DNA of 64,000 bases. It comes from Anastatus disparis. Lineage: Eukaryota; Arthropoda; Insecta; Hymenoptera; Eupelmidae. Below are positions 35,462-47,543 of this stretch, piece by piece. The stretch is taken from positions 3,043,001 through 3,107,000 of the forward strand of contig JAFFSR010000291.1 of the NCBI GenBank assembly GCA_017163975.1, written 5' to 3'. How positions within the stretch are numbered: the stretch's first letter is position 1; the number at the start of each line of letters is the position of its first letter. A program made the translations under genes and the position numbers. Below the pieces are notes generated by a model. The model saw only the letters and a list, made by a program, of their open reading frames with translations. It was not told where the DNA came from and did not search any database.

Positions 35462-36573
35462 CCATAGGTGTTCGTTGTGGTCCGATCCCTGAAAAACCCA
35501 ATCTCCTCAGCAATTCAACAATACCCTTATCAAGAGTCAATGTTAAAGTTCTGTTTCGCTTATCTCGTTCTAATTTAATTCCTAAAAGTTCCTTGGTTCA
35601 CTTCATTTCAAATTCTTGCATCAATTTTAACTTTATCTCTTCTAATTTTCTTACATCATTGCTAACTATAAGCATGTCATCTACATATAATAATAATATT
35701 AAGAACCAATCACCATCCGTCCAAGTAATAAACATGGTTTAATTTCATCCGTTGTTAATCCAATTTTGTTTGCTGTCTGAACAAAGCGCTCGTTCCATCT
35801 CCTCACTGAAAAATAAGTGGTAGTCCACGAGTCCCTCGAAGTACTTCTGCTTCACGAAACCGTAAGAATGCTAACGCTTTCTCTCGTGGGGAACGTGACG
35901 CCCCACTGTCGAAGCTAACAGCTCTTTTTGTTGTGGATGTGTATTCCCACTCACGTGGGATTTCGTTTGGCGTCATGCGAAGTACTCCTCTCGTCCCACA
36001 GTGGCACCACTGTTTTCCCGCAGTGGCACTCTGTGCGCACGAAACGAAAAGAGTATAGTTTCGTTACCGATGGTAGTGCTTCTTTCCCACTTATTTTTCA
36101 GTGCTTGGACTAATCTTAAGTCAATATAGGACTTTTTCTATTTTACAAACTTTTTGTTCTTTCACTTCATCTGTGACTATTAGTCCATCTGGTATTTCCA
36201 TGTAAATTTCTTTATCAATAGTGTCATTCAAGAATGCAGTTTTCACGTCGAGCTGGCACACATCTAGGTCATATTTATTAATAATAGCAAGACATGCTCT
36301 AATTATTTGCATTCTTGAAACTGGTGCATACGTTTCGCTTAAATCGTAGAAATTTTTATCCTTAAATCCTCGAATCACTAGTCGTGCTTTGTATTTGATT
36401 TCACCACTTGATTCTGTCTTACGTTTAAAAACCCATCTAGAATCTATAATGTTACTTCTTATACCATCAGTTGAAGTCGGTCTTTTTACTATTTTCCAAA
36501 CATTATTTTTGTTTATAGAGTTTAATTCTGCTTTAACTGCTTCATTCCAATTTTCTTTGTCAAATGAGGTCAT
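35449..36573 (-). pseudogene. Copia reverse transcriptase, split by MITE
   Basis: 36121-36573 encodes the RVT_2 N-terminal region: WNEAVKAELNSI, WVFKRK, KARLVIRGF, ETYAPVSRM, LDVKTAFLN. The continuation beyond the MITE reads RRWNERF, then the catalytic region LLYVDDMLIV near 35670-35690 in another frame. The codon series is continuous if 35804-36103 and one copy of the flanking dinucleotide are removed. There is also an in-frame stop just before the insertion and several frameshifts. Confidence 0.88.
35804..36103. mobile_element. CACTG-ended MITE inside Copia
   Basis: CACTGAAAAATAAGTGG and its inverse bound 300 bases of GC-richer sequence with inner inverted words such as GTGGGA and CGAAAC. 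Reading the Copia protein across the junction fixes the target duplication as 2 bp (CT on the plus strand). Confidence 0.85.
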
Positions 36574-36999
36574 TGCTTCTCTGTATGAAGCTAGATCACG
36601 ATGTAGATGTGCTTGAAGAACATGATGAATTTCTTCCTCTAATTTTTCTTTTCTTGGTCTGCCTCTTTTTCTTTTTTGTTCTCCCTCTATATCTCTACTT
36701 GTTTTTCTTGTTCATTCTCCATTTCATTTTGCTGTGTAAACTAAGTTTCTTGGTTAATTTCTGATGGACTAGGCCATTCTGTCAATTCATTTTTAGCATG
36801 AATATCTCTAAGTACTTTTGACTCATCGAACTTCACATCTCAACTTTTATGATACTTTCTTTCTTTGGGATCAATAAAGATGTATACTGTGTCCGTATGA
36901 CCAATAAAAATAACTCGTTTTCCCAGGAGACTAAATTTTGGACCAGTTTTCCTTTGAATTTTAATGTAAGCAGCGCATCTAAATCGTTTTAACCGTACC

Positions 37000-38080
37000 T
37001 AGTTGATTTTATCTTCTGGATTAAGTTTTGTTAAAGGAGCAACCATATCATTGAACTTGTGCGGCGTGCGATTGTAAACATGTACAGCTGCTTTTAACGC
37101 TAGATCCCACATGTTTTCTGGAACTCCTGAATCAAAAATAAGATCTCTAACCTTCTTTTGAATAGTTTAGTTAAAGCGTTCTGTCACTCCATTGTGTTGA
37201 GGAGTGTCAGGACTAGCTATCTGTAATTCTGCTCCAATTTCAATATATCTGTGGTGTTACCTCCGGTGAATTCCGTTCCTTGATCGCATCTTAAATAGCA
37301 AAATTTTGCGTCACTTCCAATTAAGCCTTTCGTGCTGATGATGAATTCAGACACTCTCCCACTTCAGACCCACTTCTAACTGGATATGCTGTAGCTAATC
37401 TAGAATAATCATTAACAAACACTACTATAAAGCGATAGCCTTTTGGATAGCTTTTTGGACTAATTGGTCCCATAGTATCACTGTGTACTATTTGCAAAGG
37501 AGCTATCGCTCGTTTTCTTATTGAGGAGAAGGGCAGTCTGTTGAACCCTGAAAAATGATAAACTTCACAGTTTAATATTTCCTTATAAAATTGAATTCCT
37601 TTAAGCTCCTTCAGATCTAAGTTTTTGTTTTTGAACTTCTTTGAGATACTCCAGTGAAGCATGACCTAGTCTAATATGCCAGAGATTGGCTAGATTGCCT
37701 TTTTCATGATAGTTATCTGCATTCTCATCTAGTTTACCTGAGTCTTTCTCTTCTGATATTATTCCCATAGTAATCTTCCTATCACTAGTTGTTTTATTGG
37801 CATCAGTAGTTTGAAAGATATCTCCTTCGTCATCAGCTAGTATCTCTCTCCCTCTGTTTTCTAGTTTCTTAGTAACACTTCTAGTTAAGTATTTATATTT
37901 ATTATTTGCTATATAAGCGATTATATTTGCAGAGTTGTCCGTCTTATTGTTGGCTTTATCGTTAAGTTGGAATTCAATGATCCAGAAAGGTTTGTTATAA
38001 ATTCCTGATAAAAATATTTCATTGGAACGTGGATCTAAAATTTCTATTTTCTGACTGTCTAAGTAAAAAAGACCTGCCAA
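37000..38080 (-). pseudogene. Copia integrase
   Basis: 37601-38080 carries the pre-integrase domain (LWHIRLGHASLEYL). 37321-37662 holds the catalytic core with HSDTMGP (first Asp) and VNDYSRL. The second Asp block (RCDQGTEF) and the PQHNGVTERFN block with the Glu-region follow at 37170-37320 in shifted frames. Several stops break it. Confidence 0.88.
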
Positions 38081-38084
38081 GTCC

Positions 38085-38345
38085 TTAATCTATAAACTTC
38101 CTCAACGACAAAAAATTTTCAGCTAAGAATTTTGCATAAATTACATTTTTTAATTTTATTTCCTTTCCGTTTATTGATATTAATTCTATATCACCAACTT
38201 CCTCTGATTCTATATTCGCGGATTCATTTTTATTTGCACATCTAATTTCTGATCGTTGTTCTGTATTTAATGTTTTTAAAAATTAATTGCGAGTTTGACA
38301 TATGCTGTGATACTCCCGAATCAGCTGACCTCCATTTTCACAACG
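38085..38345 (-). pseudogene. Copia protease
   Basis: The active-site motif DSGVSQHMS lies near 38305-38330, matching the DSG(A)(S/T)xH(M) signature of Copia aspartic proteases. The frame around it is broken by stops. Confidence 0.7.
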
Positions 38346-38499
38346 ATAGTCTGTTCTGCCTTGATCCAACCTACGTCGGCGTCGCCTCTCATCAAAATTG
38401 TATGATTTTTTATTACTTTAACGTTTCTTGTTCAATCTACTAAAGTTTTTATAATTATGATTACCCCGTCTAAATATTCTACTATCATACCTTTTATCG

Positions 38500-39995
38500 T
38501 CTCGTCCATCTGGCTTATCTTTATTGTAAGGGCAATTGGTTGTGGTGTGTCCTTCGCACCTTCTACATTTGTAGTACATCAAGCCCTCTTTGCGGCACTC
38601 GCAAGCATGATGCCCTAGGACGCCACACTTAAAGCACCGGTCCTTTTGAGTTGTGTGTGTGGCAGCAGCTCCTTCTTCCCTTGTCCTGAAAACTTATCTC
38701 CTTCTGTCCATCAAGTTCATCGCATCTAACTGTTAAATATAATTTTTCATTTGTTCGTAATCAAAATCCTTACCCATATTATGTTTATGCAAAAAGTTAG
38801 TTTGTTGTATTTGAGGTACATTATTACTGATCGTATTATAGAACAAATCTCTTTTATCTGCATCGTTTATCTTGATTGCACCTGGAATGTTGTCATGCAA
38901 TCTAATTAATGCTTCAAAACGATCCCAGAATATTGTTGTTTTTTCTTTATTAGGTTGATATCTAATTAAGTACAATTTTGTTTAACCATCATGGTAGTTA
39001 AATTTGCTTCACTCGTTCTAATTTCTTTCATTTTACTTAACAATTCCGTTGGATCCATTATTTGCAGCAACCCTGTATGACAATTCGCGTCCACTCCATA
39101 CAACACAATATCTCGAACCCTCAGTTCATTCCTCCGTTCAGTTCCTTTTTCTTCATCTAGATCACGCTCTAGTTTCACAGTCGAATTCACAACATACAAT
39201 AAATCTAATGCTCCTAATTCACCGGTCAAATGATCAAAAAATAAGTCTAATTTCATTGTACTAGTCAATTTATACTCTCCTTTAGCAAACGAACCCGTAC
39301 AAGCACTTTGAGGCGCGTTCAAAATTATATTTCCACTATTAAAAGCATTATCAAATTTTCCTGTCAAATTCCGATTGAACCATCCGTCGAATACTATTCC
39401 TTTCAAAGTCATTGATTCCATTGTTATTTTGGTTAGTCTCATGCAGACTTAAATCATTTTTACCTCTTATCTAATTGATCTCGATTGTTGTTCTGCTTCT
39501 GACGTTATATTTGCGGTCTCGTTCTTGTGACTTTAAAAAGTCGGACACAATTCCATCGACCCATTTGTTTATGTAGTCTTTTGACTTTTCTCCTTGTTTC
39601 TGCACGGTCTCCTTAAGCCTGGAATTCTCCTCCTGGAGTCCTGCCATTTTCTTTTTCATCTCGTCTCTCCCTCCTTCTAAGTTTTCAACTCGCTTTTCTA
39701 ATTATTCTTTCTCATCTAATTCTTTCTTTTTAGGAACCTAGATATGGTAAACAAGAAGCGCGCCAATAGGGTCATAAAATTCAAGCATAGAGGTTATGGC
39801 GGCTTCCTCTGCTAGTGTCAGTGTACTTCGAGAATACACAAAGACTTTATCTCCTGGCCCACTCGAAATTACCCTTGTCGACGTTGCCATGATGTAAAAA
39901 TCCGTATCCGGGTATTGCTCAGACAATTCGAAATTGACATCAATTGTCCTCATCAAGAGTGTGAAGTCCTTCTGAACTGGAATGTAAATTTTCAT
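38500..39995 (-). pseudogene. Copia Gag region with zinc knuckle
   Basis: Open pieces at 39738-39995 (85 codons), 39471-39659 (coiled coil), 38966-39442 and 38733-38975 (FWDRFEALIRLHD, copia-type Gag) are followed by a CFKCGVLGHHACEC knuckle (C-x2-C-x4-H-x4-C) at about 38590-38640 and a second Cys-rich piece. Gag packages the element's RNA. Which upstream pieces belong to the ancestral Gag is uncertain because of frameshifts. Confidence 0.7.
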
Positions 39996-40140
39996 GAAAT
40001 TTGTCTCTTTTCTACATTTAATTTATTGTGCGTAAACCGTTAATATTATTTCAAAGTAAAATTTAATTTGAGTTCATTTTTAAGAACAATTTATTTTTCA
40101 AGTAATTCTAATTTTTAACCTTTCTAATTTTAATTTTTCA

Positions 40141-40400
40141 ATTCTAATTAATCAGTTCAATTTAAACATTTAATTCATTTCTAGTTAATTTAAGCAAATC
40201 AAATTCCATTATCTAATTTTAAGAATTCTAATTAATCATTTCAATTTAATCTAATTTACTTCTAGTTAATTTAAACAAATCAAATTCTATTTTCTAATTT
40301 TAACAATTTTAATTAATCATTTCAATTTAATCTAATTTACTTCTAGTTAATTTAAGCAAATCAAATTCTATTATCTAATTTTAACAACCTTTTAATTTAC
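40141..40400. repeat. 81-bp tandem repeat in Copia leader
   Basis: CTAGTTAATTTAA starts at 40181, 40262 and 40343, an exact 81-base step, with a partial copy before. A CT-rich tract follows at 40595-40633. The leader between Gag and the primer-binding site is unusually long (about 1.3 kb). Confidence 0.8.
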
Positions 40401-41264
40401 GACTACTCGTGCTTATTTTAATTTTCAAAATTTTATTTATTGAGATTGTAAGAAAACAGGTCTGCTCCACGCTAAGTCATATTAACGCAATGTCTTTACG
40501 ACAGTACGCTGTCAAGCGCTGCTATGCTTTCCAATATAATCTAAACCCTTCTATACGTGTACATGCTCTCTCTATCGAATGCCACAACTCTCTATAACGC
40601 TCTCTCCCTCTCTCTCTCTCCCCCTCTCTCTCAAGCTTCATTCACTCATACACACCCGCGAACACACATGCATTACAAAGACGTGTCGCCCCTATTTTTC
40701 ACGATTGTGCACGCGCATCCATTCTCGATATTCTGTCTCGCTTTCGTGGGCCCACGCGCGCGTTTGGTTTTTCAGCAGCGCTTGAGCTTCTTTGTGACGG
40801 CGCGAAGTTTTCACGAATTCTATGCTCAATAAATATTTGAAAAACGGTTTACGCTTTTGTTAGAAAAGATATTCCTATTAAATTTGTCTCTTTTTTTATT
40901 ACTTGATAAAGAGAATTTTTCATAAATACAGCTTCGCTCGCGATTCCGTCAATTTACTCATGAAAATGAAAAATATTTCTTTTATATTAATCTAATTTAA
41001 ATTTATACACTTCTTATTCACCATCCCGTCGATTTACTTTTATGAAAGGTGCTTTATTTTTCCGATCTAATTTATATGTATAAATGTACACCTCTTACCT
41101 TTCTTCTCCATCTCCTTATCATCACTCCTTTCTCCTTTCTGAGACATTTTTCTTAGTCACACACTTATTAAGCACAATATATAAATGCTTTTAAATATAT
41201 AAAATAAGGAGGTTGAGAATAAAATTTAATTTAGAAAATCACTTTTATGCGCAGCGGAAGCGGG

Positions 41265-41278
41265 CTGGGCCCATAACC
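41265..41278 (-). other. Copia primer-binding site
   Basis: On the minus strand GGTTATGGGCCCAG directly follows the 5' LTR. This is the copia-type site that pairs with the internal (half) fragment of initiator tRNA-Met. Confidence 0.9.
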
Positions 41279-41660
41279 TATTGAATAAATAGTTTAATTT
41301 AGTGATTTTCTAAATAAAACACAAATTTGATAAAGCACCTTATTAAGTAGTTTATTTTATGTAAAAGTAACCCGTCTAATTACAAACAAAAATAATTCTA
41401 ATTACTGATCTAATTTGTACAATGAACTTATAATATACTTTATTTAATCGTTAATATAAAACAAAGAAAAGCTTTGTATAGAGAAAAATCTAAATTGTTG
41501 AACAGAACGGACAAAGGCGCGCACTCCGACAGACTGACGAGACTCGACCAGAGACGAATTGAACGTCGAAGACTGACAAATGAAGGGAGGGGATAAATTT
41601 CATGGTTACATGAAATACAACCTCTACATATATACTGAGCGCCCTGCGCCATATCCAACA
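41279..41660 (-). mobile_element. Copia 5' LTR
   Basis: A 382-bp direct repeat of 30916-31296 with a few percent difference, starting TGTTGGATATGG on the minus strand. The differences between LTRs show the insertion is not recent. Confidence 0.9.
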
Positions 41661-41870
41661 CTTGTAATTAAATGTCTATTTTTAATTTTTAAAATATAAA
41701 AATATGGAACATTGTGAATTATATGTAGAGCAAAAATGATATTCTTCAAAAAAATGTTTCAAACACAAAGATTTTTTGCACCAAAAACATCGAATAGTTG
41801 CAATATTTTTACAATCATCAATCCCACAATGTGTGCCACATGAATCTTCAAAACTAAAATTAACAGGATT

Positions 41871-42368
41871 TTAGAAATCTGTTGGTTTGTCAATTATGTA
41901 TCCACTCTTATACCACGAATATTGGAAAAGATTTTGATATCTTGGCGACGGAAACTCACAAATTTGTTCAATTTTTTTACGGTATGTGCCACCTTGATTT
42001 ATTTGATGGGCCCAGCGACGTAATTGTCGATCGGAAGTGACTTTTCTGAATTTTTGTTGAACTGATTGCAAAGATAAATTCCTTTTTTTCCGCTTCTCCA
42101 ATATTCTACCGTATTTTTTTTTATATTCAAAACTTACTGGTTCGTTGTCTATTGTGCACACGTCCGTAGGTGCTTCAGGATCTTCAGAAAGAGTGTGTAA
42201 CTCTTCGTCTTCTGCAATATGAGCATGAGTCTCTTTGAATTCTTCTTGAAAATGTAGTAATTCTTCTATTATTTATATTTCTTGTACATTGTAAGGAGTT
42301 TTCTCTATGTTTAAAGTTTGAAAATAGGCAAGTAAAAGATTAATTATATTTAGTGGATTGATTTTCAT
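41871..42368 (-). pseudogene. Pogo-like transposase N-terminal relic
   Basis: The frame from an ATG at 42368 (MKINPLNIINLL) has one in-frame stop near 42272, then an acidic stretch and, from 42161, KKRNLSLQSVQQKFRKVTS and QLRRWAHQINQGG, a helix-turn-helix-like pattern resembling the N-terminus of CENP-B/pogo-type transposases. It ends at a stop at 41871; no catalytic domain follows. Its position between the inverted ends at 29998 and 43425 suggests it is the remains of that transposon's own gene. Family assignment is tentative. Confidence 0.5.
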
Positions 42369-42876
42369 TGTGATACAAAAATATTTGATAGCTATAAATG
42401 TTCAGTTGTTTTAGAAAGCAGCTTTTCAAAATTTTATTCATGTACGTTTATAATTTCAATATTAAAATTCTGTTTAGGTTTAAGTTTTTGGAAAAATTAA
42501 ATCTCAAGAACGTGTGTGAAGAACTTCAAAACGTTTTTATATTTATAAGTAATAATATATTATTTATCTGTTTTATATGTCTAGCGATCATTAAATGTTG
42601 ACACTGCAATCACTTAAATTAGACTGGCTGTAGCATCAAATGTAGTATGAATGATTGGCTTGTAGTCATATGTCTTATCAATGAAAATATAACGTAACAA
42701 CGATTACAATTCAAATAATTTATTTTTTAAACAAAATTTGAAATGATTTTACAAACGCGTCTTTGTCTAATTTTATAATACTGTTAAATTTATCTGTAGT
42801 TTTGTACATAACATATATTTTTAGTTTTCTTAAAAAATATTTTATATAGGATTCAAGATATTTGTTTCCGAATTTG

Positions 42877-43425
42877 CAAAATGTGATGACGGATTTGTAA
42901 TCAGCGACCTAAAAAACTCCTACATACGAGTATTTACGGAATTAGACCACTTGAAACTTGTATTTCTTGATTTTTTTTGTAAGGGGTGGTTTACCTCTTT
43001 TAAGGGTGAAATTCATGAAAGTGCGAAAACACGTAACTTTACTTTTAAATTTTTTGTTTTGAAGAATTTTTATCTTTTTTTTTTAAGTGATTTTATAATG
43101 TTTTATTACATAATCATAAAAAAGGGGGTTCCATCCCCTAAAGATTAAGGGATGTAATCTTAACTTCTCAAATCATTATAGATTGCTTGTCCTTTGTACG
43201 AGAAATAATTTCCATTTTGTTTTATAAGAAAATATAGAGTTTAAGCCGAGATATTTAGAAAAAACGGTATTTTGGGGTGAACGGTAAGGGTGGTTTTCAC
43301 CCCCTAAATAAGTTTTCTCGCAGATAAACAGTAATACGTGTCTCTTATTTTTTCATGTTCTACAACATATTAAAGTTTGAACGAAATCGGCGCCGGACAT
43401 TGGGTACCTTCCTTGTAAGTAAAAC
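42877..43425. repeat. Right end of the DNA transposon (~550-bp TIR)
   Basis: Inverse of 29998-30545, ending GGGTACCTTCCTTGTAAG. TA follows the end here and occurs one base off at the left end, compatible with a TA target. 42370-42876 is AT-rich interior, and 43426-43737 outside shows no gene. Confidence 0.75.
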
Positions 43426-43737
43426 AAAAATTAGTAGATCGTGTGAACCATTACATAATAATAAATAAGGATGAATTCATAACGTTTAAGCTATATATAA
43501 GTTAGTATTTATCCTATTATTTAAAAAAATTAGAGCATAGACGATTGGAAAACCATATTAAACAAGATCAAATTTTTTCAATTCTTTACATTGACAACAT
43601 ATTATGACAGATAAAAATTGTATATGTACACAGTTGGTTATGAATTCATATTTTTAATTATTATTCAACATACTTAAATTTGCTCACAATTAAATTATAA
43701 ACTAGCACTCACATACATTGAGCATTTCACCAACAAA

Positions 43738-44400
43738 ATATTAATCCACGGGCCTGGCAAGTTATTTTTTAGATATTTAGTAAAATTTAATAGATTTTAC
43801 AGCACTTGAAAATAAAAAGATAGTGTGATGAGATAGAGAATGCATAATTTTATTAAAAGTCTTACAATTAAAATGGGTATCTTCCCTTAAATTTTAAAAA
43901 GGCATAAATAATTTTGAAGCTGATGGCAGCAAATTCTCAAATATAAGTTATTAGAAGCTAATGGCCCTTCTGCTAAGTTTTTAGAAATATAATTACACAG
44001 TTTGAATCTTCAACTGCAGAATATTTAATGAAAAATTTCCGGAACGTTAAAGTTCAACGTTTCGGAAATTTTTTATTAAATATGTCTCTTATAAGCAATA
44101 AAATAGATATCACAAAGATTAGCTATAAAAAAAAACTATAAAATGTTCGTCAATGTTCAAGTATTAATATAAAAAGTTTATTTATCATATTATTTTTTTT
44201 TCAATTTTGATGTGTATCATCATCGCTATCTTCATCTCAATAATTACTTATTTTCATGAATTATTTGGCAAAGTTTTTCCAAACATTCATCTATCAAAGA
44301 TCAAAGAGAATATAAATTGAACATTTTATGAATTTTATATTATTAAAAAGAAAGAATTCAATACGGAAGTACTTGACGATTGCTTGATTGATTTTAAAAC
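43738..44400. repeat. 660-bp block inverted relative to 8967-9640
   Basis: Begins TAATCCACGGGCCTGGCAAG. It keeps the TTTCCG...CGGAAA hairpin of its partner (44027-44075). Its last ~60 bases (44330-44400) recur at 44429-44447 plus 44797-44860, a short tandem duplication. Confidence 0.8.
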
Positions 44401-44447
44401 TTTCTTTAGTCAAAACTGTAAATATTTCATGAATTTTATATTATTAA

Positions 44448-44792
44448 GGAGATGTAAAGCGGACACTACACCTGTACTCGTAAATATTAACTGTCTTTCC
44501 ATTTTATTATTGAATTTCCAGAAAATAAATGCATTAGCTTGTAGTATGTACCATGATGTATTCATTAGTTTTTAAGACGTTTGGATTCTAGTAATAAATC
44601 GAAAAATTTTAATAACCATTACTGGAATCCAAAATTCTCAATAACTAATGAATGAATTTATTTGAAAATTAAACTGAATAATCTACATGGTAAATATTAT
44701 AGGCTAAAGCTTTTTTTTCCTCAAGTTTTGCAATAAAATAAAAAGATAGACCAAATTCATGGGTACAAGTGTAGTGTCCATTTTACATCCCC
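44448..44792. mobile_element. TTAA-flanked MITE
   Basis: GGAGATGTAAAGCGGACACTACACC and its inverse ending CATCCCC; TTAA on both sides (44444-44447, 44793-44796), as for piggyBac or Kolobok elements. It sits in the second copy of the local duplication, whose first copy at 44343 is the empty site. Confidence 0.8.
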
Positions 44793-44868
44793 TTAATAAG
44801 AATGAATTGAATACAGAAGTACTCGACGATTGCTTGATTGATTTCAAAACTTTCTTAAGCTAAAACTA

Positions 44869-45971
44869 CCCTACTAAAAAAAGCCAAGTGATTAATCACT
44901 TGATTTATCATCTGCTTTATCATCTTATTTATTATATGATTAATCACCTGATAAATCACCTGACTTTATAACATGAGTTGACAGGTGATTAATCAAGTGA
45001 AAAATCATGTGATTAATCAGATGAAAAATCAGGTAATGAAATCAAATGAAAAATCAGGTGATTAATGAAGTGAAAAATCAAGTGATTAGTCAGATAAAAA
45101 ATTAGGTAATGAAATTGTGACAACCTTGGGGATCAGGAGGTTGCACTAAATTTATAAAAATATATAAGCTGTAATTAATTAAACAAAAAAAAGAAAAACT
45201 TTATTTAAGAAATTTGTACAGTAATCGTACGCTCGCTCAAAATGGACGCCAGCCGCGTATAGCGTACGCAAATATTAACAAAAACGTAAGCTAAAAAGGA
45301 CACGAGGAATAAACACACAAAAAATAAAGAATTAGAAAAGCACGAAGGGAATGCATGCAATACAACGCGCACGAGGTCGCCCGGCCCACACGTCGTAATA
45401 GACAGAAAGAAATTATATTATTGTAATTAGCAATCGTGCACTCGCAACAATTTTAAGCACAATAAAATAACTTAGAGAATATTGACTTTATCTATTCTCG
45501 CTCACACTAACTACGATAATTGTAACACACAACCAGAAAAGTATTACATCATATCGCAAGTCGAAACGCTCTTTATCGGACGCCGGTGACAGAAGGAATA
45601 ATAATGGTATTCCTTCTTGTCTATGCTCAGCTTCATCTCTCTTGCTGTACGCTGCGCGCGCCGCAAGAGAAAGACAAACGATCCTTAACGGACACAAGCT
45701 CAGCTACTCGAGTCAAGCTGCTCGCTAGCTATATCAGTGCACATTATACGTGCTTTATAAATTCGCACGTGTGTGCCAACGATTTTAGGTAATGCTTTAA
45801 ACACTTGACTCGAGTAGTCTGCTTTCCGTCTTGCCCGTAGTTAGATGCTCCCTTCTGTCGGCTATATGCGCCACAAATATACATATACGTAAGATGGCCA
45901 ATCTGACATGTTACAAAATAAAATAAAAAATCAGGTGATTAATCAAGTAAAATATCAAGTGATTATTTAGG
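44869..45971. mobile_element. GATTAATCACC-word MITE split by a solo LTR
   Basis: Left end CCCTACTAAAAAAAGCC after TA, right end TTATTTAGG before TA. The interior repeats AATCAGGTGATTAATCA words, like 5279-5651. An 800-bp LTR interrupts it at 45116-45915; without it the element is about 300 bp. Confidence 0.7.
45116..45915. mobile_element. Solo LTR (Gypsy- or BEL-like)
   Basis: Starts TGTGACAACCTTGGGG, ends GACATGTTACA, with AAAT duplicated on both sides (45112-45115, 45916-45919). The surrounding MITE words resume directly after it. 800 bp, GC-richer than its surroundings, no coding capacity beyond short frames. The 4-bp duplication favours Gypsy. Orientation is undecided. Confidence 0.65.
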
Positions 45972-46299
45972 TATCATGATTCATTCTATAGGTTTTATCC
46001 TCAAAAGACAGAGATCGTGGAAATTCCTATCAGTTTCAACAACTAATGATTATATGAATTGCCACTTGTTATAATTCTATGTAACGAGTACAATTAAAAC
46101 ATCAAATCAATTGGTAATTGGTAATATAAAATTTGGTATTGGTATACAATCATTAGCTAAAGGAGCTGATGGAAATTATATGATTTCTGTCTTTTGAGGA
46201 TAAAACAGAAAAAATTAATATTCCTGCAAGGATCTTAAATATGCTGATAAAGGTAAGTACCTCTTGGAAAAGAAATCTTGGATTAATCGTTATCGAATG

Positions 46300-46452
46300 C
46301 TGCATAAAATAACATATAAAATGGCACGTGAAATAGTATGTGGAATTTGCACTGGTATTTCCATTTGATTCCACTTGAAAATCCATCTGATTGTATATGG
46401 ATTTCTACCTGGAAATTCCACATGGAATTACGTGTGGACTTTTTCAACAAGG
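46300..46452. mobile_element. CCTTGTTG-ended MITE, right part
   Basis: Right end GACTTTTTCAACAAGG followed by TA; the interior repeats GGAAATTCCA(C/T)ATGGAATT-type words. The left end was not located. 45991-46010 and 46187-46207 form a separate inverted pair around TTTTATCCTCAAAAGACAGA. Confidence 0.45.
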
Positions 46453-46780
46453 TATCCACCTAGATTATCCAGCTAGATGTCCAGTCGGAGATCAGTAACA
46501 GGCTACATCATCTAGCTCGATAATTCAGCTTGATAAACAACTAAAGTTCAATATTCCTAAATTCATACGAAAGTTTTTATATTTCTATATACATAGTATA
46601 GATAAAATGAATATAACATAAATATATTTTTATAATTAAATAAGAAATTTAATGTTATAGTGTTACTGTAAAGAAATTTAGTGTTACCGGCATTATTTAA
46701 TAAATATACGCTTCTTGTACTTATTCGTTTACTTACTTTAAACTTCCTTTTACATAGAATTAATGATAAATTACTGATTA

Positions 46781-46955
46781 AGGTCTCAGTGACTTATTCA
46801 ATAAAGCGATGGATTCGTAATCTCGTCCTGGACGTTTATTAGTAGCACCAATGTACTTTACATGTGCTTTGTTCACGAAAACACTAAAGACCTTCATCGT
46901 TAATTATCATCGCAATGATATCATAAATACAGCGACATCAAATAAGGTTGAAAAA
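46781..46955 (+). mobile_element. tRNA-derived SINE, copy 1
   Basis: Shares with 55146-55346 the words GGATTCGTAATCTCG, AGCACCA(A/C)TGTAC and TTACATGTGCTTTGTTCAC, then AGCGAC before an A-rich end. The tRNA-like head is decayed. Confidence 0.65.
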
Positions 46956-47243
46956 TAAAATTATTACATTACAAATATTTTCAGCAACACGAAAAAAATG
47001 TATGTATGTGTTTTTGGAGCCTTAGAAGTTCAACATTATACTTAATTGGTGCAGTTGCTTTACTAATATTCAGAAGTATAAGTTAAAATTAAAAAATGCT
47101 TACGCGATGTGCCTTGTATATTAAAAACAAATGCATTCTTATTATAACGTGATGAAAAAAGTTTTACAGAACAAAAAATTGTATTATTTAATTCTGTGTC
47201 TTATAAACATTTTTAAAATACTGAAATTTTATAAAATTTTATA

Positions 47244-47543
47244 TACACTGAGAAAAATAAATAATAACTTTAGTTATAGATAGTAATAAAAATTACTATA
47301 TTTTATAAGTCAGCTGTAACATTTCTGCATTATGACAATTTTTATCACATTTATAACAAATATTACTATAAAATTTGATAAGGTAGGCAACATCGTTTAA
47401 GAAATGAAACTATATCTTATTAGAAAAATTGCTATATTACATAGTAAAAATTATGCTATAGTAAAATTTGTTATGACAGAGTAAAAATATTTGATATCTT
47501 ATGTTGGAATTAATGTTATAAAAATAATAAATTTTATTATACA
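47244..47543. other. CACTGAGAAAAATAAAT-started AT-rich stretch
   Basis: Possible left end of another CACTG element (47249). No matching right end found; AATAAATTTTATTAT occurs on both sides of the CACTA-like element that follows. Confidence 0.3.

Larger units (their letters stand above)
30916..41660 (-). mobile_element. Copia retrotransposon, defective
   Basis: A complete two-LTR element of 10.7 kb, of which about 3.6 kb are later insertions. Order on the minus strand is LTR, primer-binding site, long leader, Gag with zinc knuckle, protease, integrase, reverse transcriptase, RNase H, LTR, the Ty1/copia order. Numerous stops and frameshifts throughout make it inactive. It is inserted in the DNA transposon whose ends are 29998-30545 and 42877-43425. 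Confidence 0.92.

Noticed and set aside
30919..41660. Copia without target duplication (TG...CA borders)
   Set aside because: Moving the LTR border to the base next to the primer-binding site gives 30916-41660 and a CTTAT/CTTGT 5-bp duplication, a better fit.
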